Assembly: GCA_002433335.1 (NCBI GenBank)
Contig: DJHY01000117.1
Coordinates: forward strand, 1 to 9,176
Length of the DNA stretch: 9,176 nt
Reading direction: 5' to 3'
From: Rhodospirillaceae bacterium UBA6608
GTDB taxonomy: Bacteria > Pseudomonadota > Alphaproteobacteria > Rhodospirillales_A > Casp-alpha2
Part shown: positions 1 through 7,102 of the stretch, piece after piece
How positions within the stretch are numbered: the stretch's first letter is position 1
Layout: each line of letters opens with the position of its first letter
Position numbers and translations under genes: made by a program
Notes under the pieces: model-generated
The model's input: the letters and a program-made list of their open reading frames with translations, nothing else
What the model was told of the DNA's origin: nothing
The model's database searches: none

Positions 1-521
1 GGATCAATTTGTATAACGCGCTGACGGTCAAGCTGGTCCTGGACCATTGGCCGGTCTCGTCAATTCGGGATATCGATATTTCACCGGGTTTGTTCTCTGA
101 CGGTCCTTGGGGGAAGAAGCTTCTGGCCATCGAGGGCGAAGCCGTCTCGCTGGACGATATCGAACACAGAATCCTCCGCCCGATATGGAAAGACCCGCGC
201 CTGCATTATGCGGTCAACTGCGCCTCGATCGGTTGCCCCGATTTGGCGCCCGCGCCCTATGCCGCGGCCAGGATCGATGCGATGCTCAACACGGCGGCGG
301 AAGCCTATGTAAACAGCCCGCGCGGGGCGCGTTTCGATCCGGATGGACGGTTGGTCGTCTCCAAGATCTACGACTGGTTTATCGATGATTTCGGCGGGGA
401 CGCGGCCGGTGTTCTGGATCATCTGCGCCGCTATGCGGGCCCGGCGCTGAAAAAGGGCCTTGCCGGGCGGGCCGCGATCGACGGCTACAGCTATGACTGG
501 CGGATCAACGTTGCGCACTAG
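1..521 (+). CDS. DUF547 domain protein, 3' part (start outside window)
   Basis: The reading frame is open from the first base to a TAG stop. The first two bases are the end of a codon, most simply TGG, which would give the family's usual Trp-Ile-Asn-Leu-Tyr-Asn-Ala-Leu-Thr opening of the conserved block. A TTG at base 9 is only an internal Leu codon. About 173 residues are visible. Motifs typical of DUF547 (Pfam PF04784) are the NLYNALTVKLVLDH block, the SSIRDI segment, the conserved HYAVNCASIGCP motif, a VSKIYDWFIDDFGG segment, and a C-terminal tail ending near YSYDWRIN. The family has no settled biochemical role. The invariant His and two Cys around the NCASIGCP motif suggest a catalytic or metal-binding site, but that is inference. 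Family members are usually about 250-300 residues, so roughly 80-120 N-terminal residues, probably including a signal peptide, are missing. The family assignment is firm and the function unknown. Confidence 0.88.
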   Translation, partial: INLYNALTVKLVLDHWPVSSIRDIDISPGLFSDGPWGKKLLAIEGEAVSLDDIEHRILRPIWKDPRLHYAVNCASIGCPDLAPAPYAAARIDAMLNTAAEAYVNSPRGARFDPDGRLVVSKIYDWFIDDFGGDAAGVLDHLRRYAGPALKKGLAGRAAIDGYSYDWRINVAH

Positions 522-560
522 GCCATGGCGGGGCCGTGCCTGCCAAAAAAAATCGTGGAT

Positions 561-574
561 TTGCTCCAGATCAA
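561..574. promoter_or_regulatory. FNR/FixK/Anr-type operator upstream of hemN
   Basis: The sequence TTGCT-CCAG-ATCAA matches the FNR/FixK consensus TTGAT-N4-ATCAA at nine of ten defined positions. It lies about 103 bases before the hemN ATG in a non-coding gap. Its centre at 567.5 would put a class II (-41.5) transcription start near base 609. A weak -10-like hexamer, TCAAAT at 597-602, sits at the right distance. FNR-family control of hemN is established in several proteobacteria (FnrL in Rhodobacter, Anr in Pseudomonas, FixK2 in Bradyrhizobium). Binding here is inferred from the motif and the position. Confidence 0.7.
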
Positions 575-596
575 TTCGCGGTCGTCGGTTTGCGGC

Positions 597-602
597 TCAA
601 AT
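597..602 (+). promoter_or_regulatory. possible -10 element of the hemN promoter
   Basis: TCAAAT shares four of six bases with TATAAT. It would give a start site near base 609, where an activator centred at 567.5 would act at -41.5. No convincing -35 hexamer is present, as expected for a class II activated promoter. The hexamer alone is weak and its support comes from the spacing. Confidence 0.3.
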
Positions 603-676
603 GTCGAACCCGGTGCGATGAAAGATGCGTGCCGCGGAGGTTTTCCAATAGGCGCAATTCTTGGCGGAGCAGGCGG

Positions 677-2014
677 ATGGATCGGAGTTTGCTTGAAAAA
701 TACGGGGGCCCGACGCCCCGGTACACCAGCTATCCGACCGCGCCGCATTTTCACGACGGCATCGGCGCGGACGCCTATGGCGATTGGCTTTCGGCCCTGG
801 GTCCGGAAGACGGGCCGGTCTCGCTTTATCTGCATATCCCTTATTGCCGCGAGCTTTGTACCTATTGCGGTTGCAACACCAAAATCACCCGGCGCTATGC
901 GCCGGTGGCCGAATACGTGGCCGACCTTCAGGCGGAAATCGATCTGGTCGGCGGGCATCTCTCCCAGCCGCTGGCGGTTTCGCACGTTCATTTCGGTGGC
1001 GGCACGCCCAATATCTTGGCGTCGCAGGATTTTCTGGCGTTGATGGGAAGCTTGTGGCGGAACTTCAAGTTCGGCCCGGAAACCGAAACAGCGGTCGAGA
1101 TCGACCCACGCCTGTTGACCCGCGATATGGCCGAGGCCATGGCGGCGGGCGGCGTCAACCGCGTCAGCATCGGGGTGCAGGACCTCAACGAGCAGGTTCA
1201 GGAGGCGATCAACCGCGTGCAGCCGCTGGAAGTTGTAAAGATGGCGGTCGAGCACCTGCGCCGCGCCGGAATTCACAACATCAACCTGGACCTGATGTAC
1301 GGCCTGCCGCTGCAGACCACGGACCATGTCCTGAGCACGGTCGATCAATGCGTCGGGCTGGGTGCGCAGCGGATTGCTCTGTTCGGATACGCCCATGTGC
1401 CTTGGATGAAACGCCATCAGCGCTTGGTCGACGATCTGCCGCGCGCCGATGCGGACGAACGCTTCGAACAGGCCGAGGCCGCCGCCCGGCGGCTGGCCGA
1501 CAAGGGGTATCGGCGGGTCGGCCTGGACCATTTCGCCATGCCCGGCGATTCCCTATGCCGGGCCCAGGAACGCGGCCGTTTGCACCGTAATTTCCAGGGC
1601 TACACCACAGACACGGCCCAGGTCCTGTTGGGCTTCGGCGTATCGGCCATCGGCGAATTGGCGGGCGGTTATGTGCAGAATGCGACCGATGCCGGAAGCT
1701 ATAGCCGCAGCATTCAGGCCGGGCAATTCGCCACGGTCAAGGGCATCGCGATCAGTGAAGAAGACCGTCGCCGCCGCGGCTTGATCGAAAAGCTGATGTG
1801 CGACATGGCGGTCGATCTGGATCAATTCGGCGGCGCGCGGCTTTATGCCGGAGAACTGGTCCGTCTGCATGAAATGGCCGGTGACGGTTTGGTCCGGGTC
1901 GATGGCAGTCGCATCACCGTTCCCGAGGGCGCGCGGCCGCTGATCCGCGCCGTCGCCGCCGTGTTCGATACCTACCTGCGGCCAGCCCAGGGGCGGCATT
2001 CGATGGCCGTCTAA
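677..2014 (+). CDS. hemN: oxygen-independent coproporphyrinogen III dehydrogenase
   Basis: This radical SAM enzyme oxidatively decarboxylates two propionate side chains of coproporphyrinogen III to give protoporphyrinogen IX without oxygen, in the cytoplasm. The ATG at 677 has a GGAG site at 666-669 and gives 445 residues, close to E. coli HemN (457). An upstream extension of the frame to a GTG at 536 would run through the putative FNR box and adds nothing family-like. The N-terminus GPTPRYTSYPTAPHF is typical. The cluster motif CxxxCxxCxC is at Cys57, Cys61, Cys64 and Cys66. The GGGTP motif (107-111), Glu141 in EIDPR and Gln168 in GVQD all fit HemN active-site positions. The later DHFAMPGD, LHRNFQGYTT and GFGVSAIGEL motifs, including the region before the C-terminal domain, separate true HemN from HemW, which lacks much of this. 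It is probably transcribed alone from an oxygen-responsive promoter. Confidence 0.96.
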   Translation: MDRSLLEKYGGPTPRYTSYPTAPHFHDGIGADAYGDWLSALGPEDGPVSLYLHIPYCRELCTYCGCNTKITRRYAPVAEYVADLQAEIDLVGGHLSQPLAVSHVHFGGGTPNILASQDFLALMGSLWRNFKFGPETETAVEIDPRLLTRDMAEAMAAGGVNRVSIGVQDLNEQVQEAINRVQPLEVVKMAVEHLRRAGIHNINLDLMYGLPLQTTDHVLSTVDQCVGLGAQRIALFGYAHVPWMKRHQRLVDDLPRADADERFEQAEAAARRLADKGYRRVGLDHFAMPGDSLCRAQERGRLHRNFQGYTTDTAQVLLGFGVSAIGELAGGYVQNATDAGSYSRSIQAGQFATVKGIAISEEDRRRRGLIEKLMCDMAVDLDQFGGARLYAGELVRLHEMAGDGLVRVDGSRITVPEGARPLIRAVAAVFDTYLRPAQGRHSMAV

Positions 2015-2056
2015 ACCCGCTTATTCCAGGAAAAGCGCATTTTCTCGACCGAGGGG

Positions 2057-2087
2057 GTTGCAAATCTCCGCGCGATCGTCCTATCTC
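2057..2087 (+). promoter_or_regulatory. candidate promoter for the ABC operon
   Basis: TTGCAA at 2058-2063 is followed, 17 bases later, by CTATCT at 2081-2086, which resembles the alphaproteobacterial -10 consensus CTATAT. A start near 2093 would give a leader of about 145 bases before the ATPase start codon. The -35 match is only to its TTG core, so this is a tentative call. No better sigma-70 pair was found in the gap after hemN. Confidence 0.3.
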
Positions 2088-2099
2088 CCCTGCCGATCA

Positions 2100-2116
2100 C
2101 GGTTGGCCAACAACCG
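2100..2116 (+). other. stem-loop in the ABC operon leader
   Basis: CGGTTG pairs perfectly with CAACCG around a five-base loop, GCCAA. Part of it also forms the ten-base palindrome GTTGGCCAAC (2102-2111), so it could act as a DNA operator or as RNA structure. It is followed by an A-rich run and not T residues, so it is not an intrinsic terminator for hemN. It lies just downstream of the candidate promoter and 8 bases before the purine-rich ribosome binding site of the small ORF. Confidence 0.35.
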
Positions 2117-2138
2117 GAAAAACAGGGAGAGGAAAGCC

Positions 2139-2222
2139 GTGAAACGGGATTGCCGTATTCCGGACACAATCAAATCTATCATTGCGCGGGACCCCCGTTC
2201 GATGGGTCACTCAGGCCGTTAG
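2139..2222 (+). CDS. possible 27-residue small protein or leader peptide
   Basis: A GTG start is preceded by a strong purine-rich Shine-Dalgarno stretch, GGGAGAGG (2125-2132), with six bases between. The frame runs 27 codons to a TAG at 2220-2222. The peptide begins MKRDCRIPDT, is basic (two Lys, five Arg, three Asp) and has one Cys but no hydrophobic segment. The stop codon overlaps the AGGGGAA ribosome binding site of the ABC ATPase gene, 15 bases before its ATG. This arrangement matches the spacing between the later genes of the operon and would suit translational coupling. I recognise no family. A chance ORF of this length is common, so the case rests on the ribosome binding site and the position. 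Confidence 0.35.
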   Translation: MKRDCRIPDTIKSIIARDPRSMGHSGR

Positions 2223-2237
2223 GGGAAACACGGCGCA

Positions 2238-3215
2238 ATGTCCGATATGATCGTTCTTGAAAATCTGACCAAGCGGTTCGGAGACCTGACCGCCGTTGAC
2301 GCCGTCTCGATGTCGGTGAAGCGCGGCGAGGTCCTGGGCTTTCTGGGCCCCAACGGGGCCGGTAAATCGACCACCATGAAGATGGTCTGCGGCTATCTGA
2401 CGCCGACCAGCGGCACGGCCCGCGTGCAGGGCCATGACGTGGTGGCCGAACCGATGGCCGTGAAGGCGGCGATCGGCTACCTGCCCGAAGGTGCGCCGAC
2501 CTACGGCGACATGCGGGTCCGATCGTTCCTGAAATTCATCGCCCAGGTGCGGGGCTTCCACGGGGCCGAGATCGACCGCCGCGTCGATCGGGTTCGCGAA
2601 CTGGCCGCTTTGGAAGAAGTCATCGACCGTCCGGTCGAAACCCTGTCCAAGGGCTACAAACGCCGGGTCGGTCTGGCCCAGGCAATCCTGCACGATCCCG
2701 AAGTGCTGATCATGGACGAGCCGACCGACGGCTTGGACCCGAATCAGAAGCACCAGGTCCGGACGCTGATCCAGAACATGGCCGCCAACAAGGCGATCGT
2801 CATTTCGACCCATATCCTGGAAGAAGTCGAAGCGATCTGCTCGCGCGCGGTGGTCATTGCCCATGGCCGCTTGCTGGCCGACGGCACGCCGGAAGATCTG
2901 TTGCGCCGCGATGCGCGGCATAACGCAGTGGTGGTCAAGGTTGCCGCCGCACAGGCATCGGACGTCTCCGCCGGGTTGGCGGGGCTGTCCGGGATCGCCG
3001 GGGTCGATGCCATGGGCGAGCCGGCGGACGGCACTGCTTCGTTGCGCGTCCGGCCCAAGGACGGCAGTTCCATCGTGCTGCCGGTGGGCGATTTCCTGCG
3101 GTCGAAGAACGTGACGCCCGAAGAAATCTACGTCGAACGCGGCCATATGGACGAAGTCTTCCGCGCCATTACCCAAAGCACGCCGAGCGAACGGACGGGG
3201 GCCTCCGATGCGTAA
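2238..3215 (+). CDS. ABC transporter ATP-binding protein, GldA/NatA-like
   Basis: This is the cytoplasmic ATPase subunit of an ABC-2 type transporter; it hydrolyses ATP to drive the permease encoded next. It has 325 residues. Walker A GPNGAGKST is at 37-45, the signature LSKGY at 136-140, Walker B LIMDEP at 157-162 with catalytic Glu161, the D-loop GLDP follows, and the switch His is at 192. The Q-loop position reads YLPEG, with Glu84 where many ABC ATPases have Gln. This substitution is common in the GldA/NatA-like group. Residues from about 225 onward form an extra C-terminal domain of about 100 residues, also typical of that group. The ATG at 2238 has AGGGGAA upstream at 2221-2227. The gene overlaps the permease gene by 8 bases, so the two are translationally coupled. 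The substrate cannot be read from the sequence. Confidence 0.95.
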   Translation: MSDMIVLENLTKRFGDLTAVDAVSMSVKRGEVLGFLGPNGAGKSTTMKMVCGYLTPTSGTARVQGHDVVAEPMAVKAAIGYLPEGAPTYGDMRVRSFLKFIAQVRGFHGAEIDRRVDRVRELAALEEVIDRPVETLSKGYKRRVGLAQAILHDPEVLIMDEPTDGLDPNQKHQVRTLIQNMAANKAIVISTHILEEVEAICSRAVVIAHGRLLADGTPEDLLRRDARHNAVVVKVAAAQASDVSAGLAGLSGIAGVDAMGEPADGTASLRVRPKDGSSIVLPVGDFLRSKNVTPEEIYVERGHMDEVFRAITQSTPSERTGASDA

Positions 3216-3942
3216 CGTCTGGATCATCGCCAAGCGCGAACTGGCGGGTTATTTCGCGACGCCGCTGGCGCTCGTCTTCATCGTTATCTTCCTGGCCCTG
3301 ACCGGGGCCTTCACCTTTTACCTGGGGCGCTTTTTCGAGGGCGGACAGGCCGACCTGGAGGCGTTCTTCCGCTTCCATCCCTGGCTTTATCTGATCCTGA
3401 TCCCCGCCGTCGCCATGCGGCTTTGGGCGGAAGAACGCAAAACCGGCACCATTGAACTGTTGATGACCTTGCCGGTCACGACGACGCAGGCGGTGGTCGG
3501 CAAGTTCCTGGCCGCCTGGGTGTTCTGCGGCATCGCCCTGGCACTGACCTTTCCGATCTGGATCACGGTCAACGTGCTGGGCGATCCGGACAACGGCGTG
3601 ATCGTCGCGGGCTATGTTGGCAGCTTCCTGATGGCCGGCGCCTTCATGTCGATCGGCGCCTGCATGTCGGCCATGACCAAGAACCAAGTGATCGCCTTTA
3701 TCATCTCGGCCACGGTCTGTTTCCTGTTCACCATGAGCGGGCTGCAGATGGTCCTGAACTTCTTCCAAGCCTGGGCCCCGGCGCTGATCGTCGATAGCGT
3801 CGCCAACCTGAGCTTCCTGATCCGGTTCAATGCGGTGATGCAGGGCGTGATCGACCTGCGTGACGTGTTCTTCTTCGTCTCACTGATCGCGTTCTTCCTG
3901 TTCACGAACGTGATCGTCGTCGAACTGAAGAAATCGGCATAA
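3208..3942 (+). CDS. ABC-2 type permease, GldF-like
   Basis: This is the membrane subunit of the transporter, with 244 residues. Six hydrophobic segments are visible at about 18-39, 56-73, 98-124, 131-155, 160-182 and 217-238. The cytoplasmic loop after the second segment carries RLWAEERKTGTIELLMTLPV (71-90), the hallmark of ABC-2 permeases of the GldF/NosY type, where the protein probably couples to the ATPase. The length is normal for the family. The ATG lies inside the end of the ATPase gene in the overlap ATGCGTAA, with a G-rich stretch just upstream as a probable ribosome binding site. The next gene starts 16 bases after the stop. As a half-size permease it presumably works as a homodimer with two ATPase subunits. 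Confidence 0.93.
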   Translation: MRNVWIIAKRELAGYFATPLALVFIVIFLALTGAFTFYLGRFFEGGQADLEAFFRFHPWLYLILIPAVAMRLWAEERKTGTIELLMTLPVTTTQAVVGKFLAAWVFCGIALALTFPIWITVNVLGDPDNGVIVAGYVGSFLMAGAFMSIGACMSAMTKNQVIAFIISATVCFLFTMSGLQMVLNFFQAWAPALIVDSVANLSFLIRFNAVMQGVIDLRDVFFFVSLIAFFLFTNVIVVELKKSA

Positions 3943-3958
3943 GGCGGAGGGGAAGAAC

Positions 3959-5869
3959 ATGGAAGCGCTCAAGAAAATCGACCGCAGCCGCCTCGCCGTT
4001 GTCGGCGTCGTCCTGGCCGCGATTTTGTTCCTGTCGTCGAATTTGGCGGTCAACCTGGGCCTGCGCTCGGCGCAGGTCGACCTGACCGAACGTCAGCTCT
4101 ACACCCTGTCCGAGGGCACGCGAAAAGTTCTGACCAGCCTGAAGGAGCCGATCACGCTGCGGTTCTACTTCACCCGTGCGCTGGGCGAGAACTATCCGGG
4201 GCATCAGACCTACGCCAACCGGGTGCGTGAACTGCTGGAACGCTACGTCGATATCTCCGGCGGCAAGATCCGCCTGGAAATCAAAAATCCCGAGGCCTTT
4301 TCCGAGGTCGAGGACGAGGCCGTGACCTTCGGCCTGCAGGGGATTCCCTATGACCAGTCGGGCGACCGCGGCTATTTCGGCATTGCGGGCACCAACTCGG
4401 TCGATGGCAAGGCCGTCATTCCCTACTTCACCACCGAACGTGAACCGTTCCTGGAATACGATCTGACCAAGCTGGTCTATACCCTGGCGACTTTGGACCG
4501 GCCGATCATCGGCGTGGTTGCGCGTCTGCCGGTCGAGGGCGGCTTCATGATGGGCCAGCGCCCGGTGCCGCCCTGGGCCGTGATCAACCAGATCCGCGAA
4601 TTGTTCGACGTCCGCTCGATGCCCGCCGAATTCAACAGCGTGCCGCCCGAAGTCGGCGAACTGCTGCTGGTGCATCCCAAGAATTTGAGCGAGGAGACCC
4701 TCTACGCCATCGACCAGTTCGTGATGCGTGGCGGTCGTATCCTGGCGTTCATCGATCCCAATGCCGAAACCGAAATGCCGACCCCCGGCACCCGGCCCGG
4801 CCCGTCGGATATCGACCGCCTGCTGAAATCCTGGGGCGTGACCTTCATCAAAGACAAGGTCGCGGGCGATCTGGAAACGGCGCGGCGCGTCAACGTCCGC
4901 TATCAGGGCCAGATGACCCAGGTCGATTACGTCGCCTGGAACGCCATGGATCGCAAGAACCTGAATACGGACGACGCCGTCGTCGCGGATATCCGCGGCA
5001 TCAACGTCGGTTCGGCCGGGATCATCGAACCGGCCAAGGACGCGACCACGACTTTCCGTCCGTTGATCACGACCTCGGAAAAATCGCAGGCCATCGACGT
5101 CGCCAAGTTCCAGGGCAAGATCGACGTGGTCGGCCTGTTCCGTGACTTCAAACCGTCGGGCAAGAAGCTGACCATCGCGGCCCGGGTGACCGGCCCGGTC
5201 AAATCTCCGTTCCCCGACGGACCGCCCCTGATCGGTGAAGGCCCCGAGGCGGAAAAGGCGCGCGCCGAGAGAGCCAAGACGCATCTGGCGCAGTCGGAAA
5301 AACCGTTGAACGCGGTGATCGTCGCCGATACCGACGTCCTGCACGAAGGCCTTTGGGCCGAGGTGCGCGAGGTCAATGGCGAACAGCTCCTGGTGCCTTA
5401 TGCCGGGAACAGCGATTTCGTCGTCAATGCGGTTGAAAACCTGGCCGGTGGCGATGCCCTGCTGAGCCTGCGGTCGCGTGGCGACTCCCGCCGTCCGTTC
5501 CGCATGGTCGAGGAAATCCGCTTGGATGCCGAACGCAAGTTCCGCTCCGAACAGGAAAAGCTGGTCAAGGAACTGCAGGAAACCCAGGAACGGGTCGAAG
5601 GCCTGACCAATCGTGAAAGCGGCAGCGGCGAGGCCATCCTGTCGCCCGAGGAAAAGCAGGCGATTGCCGAGTTCCGCCGCAAGATGATCGAAATCCGCCG
5701 CGACCTGCGCAATGTGCAGCATGCCCTGCGCAAGGATATCGACGACCTTGATGCCTGGTTGAAGTTCCTCAACATCGCGGCAATCCCGCTGTTGCTGGGG
5801 ATCGTCGCCTTGGTCATCGCCGTGGTCCGGCGCATGCGCCGCGTCCGCGCGCGGCCCGTGAGCGAATAG
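3959..5869 (+). CDS. GldG-like ABC transporter auxiliary protein
   Basis: This 636-residue membrane-anchored protein probably places a large domain in the periplasm next to the permease. A hydrophobic segment at 11-33 anchors the N-terminus. It is followed by DLTERQLYTLSEGTRKVL (41-58), a motif shared by GldG-type ABC auxiliary subunits (PF09822-like), and by the conserved FLEYDLTKLVYTL (164-176) and RGGRILAFIDPNAE (257-270) segments. Residues 515-550 and 562-600 are rich in Glu, Lys, Arg and Gln and look like coiled coil. A second hydrophobic segment at about 603-624 precedes a basic cytoplasmic tail. The start has a strong GGAGGGGAAG site, 16 bases after the permease stop. In Bacteroidetes, gldF and gldG, with gldA, belong to a transporter needed for gliding. 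In proteobacteria the equivalent complex has no established role that I know of. Confidence 0.88.
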   Translation: MEALKKIDRSRLAVVGVVLAAILFLSSNLAVNLGLRSAQVDLTERQLYTLSEGTRKVLTSLKEPITLRFYFTRALGENYPGHQTYANRVRELLERYVDISGGKIRLEIKNPEAFSEVEDEAVTFGLQGIPYDQSGDRGYFGIAGTNSVDGKAVIPYFTTEREPFLEYDLTKLVYTLATLDRPIIGVVARLPVEGGFMMGQRPVPPWAVINQIRELFDVRSMPAEFNSVPPEVGELLLVHPKNLSEETLYAIDQFVMRGGRILAFIDPNAETEMPTPGTRPGPSDIDRLLKSWGVTFIKDKVAGDLETARRVNVRYQGQMTQVDYVAWNAMDRKNLNTDDAVVADIRGINVGSAGIIEPAKDATTTFRPLITTSEKSQAIDVAKFQGKIDVVGLFRDFKPSGKKLTIAARVTGPVKSPFPDGPPLIGEGPEAEKARAERAKTHLAQSEKPLNAVIVADTDVLHEGLWAEVREVNGEQLLVPYAGNSDFVVNAVENLAGGDALLSLRSRGDSRRPFRMVEEIRLDAERKFRSEQEKLVKELQETQERVEGLTNRESGSGEAILSPEEKQAIAEFRRKMIEIRRDLRNVQHALRKDIDDLDAWLKFLNIAAIPLLLGIVALVIAVVRRMRRVRARPVSE

Positions 5870-5882
5870 GAGAGACGCCGTC

Positions 5883-6959
5883 ATGAGCGCCAGGAATTTC
5901 CTGATCCTTCTGATCTTCACGGTGGTCGGCGTGGCCGCCGCGGCCTTGGCCGTGGTGACGCGCCCGGGCGATGACGCCTACGCCAACCAGGGCGAGCCGG
6001 TGTTCCCGGGCCTGATCGACGCGATCAACGATATCGAAACGATCCGCCTGGAAAGCAACGAAGGCGGCGTGCTGACCTTCAAGCGCCACGGCAAGGGTGC
6101 CAACGGCAAGGAAGCCGCCGGTTGGGGCGTGGTCGAACGCGACATGTATCCGGCCAAGGCCAGCATGCTGAACGGGCTGGCAGTGCGGGTCTCGCAACTG
6201 ACCTATCTTGCGCCGAAAACGGCTGATCCCAAGCTGTTCCCGCGCCTCGATCTGGGCGACCCGATGGTCGTCGGCTCCAAGGCGGTCGGTGTGACGATGA
6301 CCGCCAAGGGCGGCCGCCCGGTGGTCGACATGGTCGTCGGCAAGGCGCGCAGTTCGCTCGAAGGATCGGCCGAAGGGGGCACCTACCTTCGCCTTGAAGG
6401 CAAGGATCAGGCTTGGCTCGCCAAAGGTTCGGTCGACCTGGGCAAGCTGTTCTCTGAATGGATCGACGCTGAAATCTTCGACATCAAGACCTCGCGGTTC
6501 CGTCATGTCGAGATTGACTACGCGGACGGCGAGAAGGTGGTCATCTTCAAGGACAAGGAAGAAGACCTGGACTTCATCCTGGAAGACATTCCCGACGGGA
6601 TGAAGGTCAAGAGCCGCTTCAGCGTCAACGCCATCGCGTCGTCGATCGGCGAGTACCGGATTTTCGACGTCGCGCATCGCGACAAACATCCGATCGACCC
6701 GGCCAAGTCTACGCGGGTTGTCTATGAAACCTTCGACGGGCTGAAGATCACGGCCTTGATCCAGCTGCCCGAAGGGGACGGCAAGGGGCCGGATGCCGAA
6801 TATTGGGTGTCGTTGAAGGTCGAAGGCGGCGAGGGCACGGCCGAGGCCGATGGCCTGCGGGCCCGTGTCGAGCCCTGGGTCTTCCGGATCACCGATTACC
6901 GCTACAACTCGATCGCCAAGCGCATGAAAGACCTGATCGAGCCGAACGCCGGGTCCTAA
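5883..6959 (+). CDS. DUF4340 domain protein of the ABC operon
   Basis: The protein has 358 residues. An N-terminal hydrophobic segment at about 5-24 after a short positive start (MSARN) suggests a signal anchor with the rest in the periplasm. The body fits DUF4340 (PF14238): an early DIETIRLE strand, GWGVVERDMYPA, a YLRLEGKDQAWLAKG segment and an FSEWIDAEIFDIK segment. These are the features of a repeated beta-rich domain often found after GldG-like genes. No catalytic motif is visible. The ATG is 13 bases after the GldG-like stop and its AGGAGAG site overlaps that TAG, so the two genes are translationally coupled. It is presumably the fourth subunit of the transporter complex, perhaps a substrate-binding or scaffold domain. 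That role is inference from gene order. Confidence 0.85.
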   Translation: MSARNFLILLIFTVVGVAAAALAVVTRPGDDAYANQGEPVFPGLIDAINDIETIRLESNEGGVLTFKRHGKGANGKEAAGWGVVERDMYPAKASMLNGLAVRVSQLTYLAPKTADPKLFPRLDLGDPMVVGSKAVGVTMTAKGGRPVVDMVVGKARSSLEGSAEGGTYLRLEGKDQAWLAKGSVDLGKLFSEWIDAEIFDIKTSRFRHVEIDYADGEKVVIFKDKEEDLDFILEDIPDGMKVKSRFSVNAIASSIGEYRIFDVAHRDKHPIDPAKSTRVVYETFDGLKITALIQLPEGDGKGPDAEYWVSLKVEGGEGTAEADGLRARVEPWVFRITDYRYNSIAKRMKDLIEPNAGS

Positions 6960-7000
6960 ACGCCAGAATCGGCCAATTTCGAAATAATTGCCAATGTGTT

Positions 7001-7020
7001 GCCCGTCACAGATGGCGGGC
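7001..7020 (+). other. stem-loop after the ABC operon
   Basis: GCCCGTC pairs with GGCGGGC, with one G-U pair, around a six-base loop, 41 bases after the DUF4340 stop. There is no T-run behind it, so it is not a standard intrinsic terminator. It could mark the 3' end of the operon mRNA or help Rho-dependent termination. Confidence 0.3.
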
Positions 7021-7073
7021 CCGGCATTCCCTAGGCTTCCCTTCGTCGGGGTGGCCAGGGGGGCCGCCCGTGG

Positions 7074-7089
7074 ACCCCGTCCGCGGGGT
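7074..7089 (+). other. stem-loop next to the EAL gene ribosome binding site
   Basis: ACCCCG pairs perfectly with CGGGGT around the four-base loop TCCG. This fits the UNCG class of stable RNA tetraloops, though with a G-C closing pair instead of the usual C-G. It ends directly before the AAGG that probably serves as Shine-Dalgarno for the ATG at 7103. It has no T-run and so is not a terminator. An effect on translation of the EAL protein is possible but untested. Confidence 0.35.
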
Positions 7090-7102
7090 AAGGTAGGCTG
7101 GC

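Noticed and set aside
536..676. N-terminal extension of hemN to the GTG at 536
   Set aside because: The extension overlaps the FNR-type box, has no family similarity and no good ribosome binding site. The ATG at 677 has a GGAG site and gives the normal HemN N-terminus.
518..1531. A 337-codon open frame on the minus strand opposite hemN
   Set aside because: It is a shadow of hemN. The plus strand carries the complete radical SAM motifs, and the minus translation has no domain signature.
2030..2044. GAAAA/TTTTC hairpin after hemN as a terminator
   Set aside because: The stem is only five pairs and mostly A-T, with no separate T-run after it, so it would be too weak.
3902..5920. A 672-codon open frame on the minus strand opposite the GldG-like gene
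   Set aside because: It is a mirror of the GC-rich codon pattern of the plus-strand gene. Its translation is Asp/Gly/His/Arg/Gln-rich with no recognisable motif, while the plus strand holds a clear GldG-like protein with anchors and family motifs.
6988..7036. Sigma-70 promoter for the EAL gene starting from TTGCCA or TTGCCC
   Set aside because: No acceptable -10 hexamer lies 16-18 bases downstream of either one.
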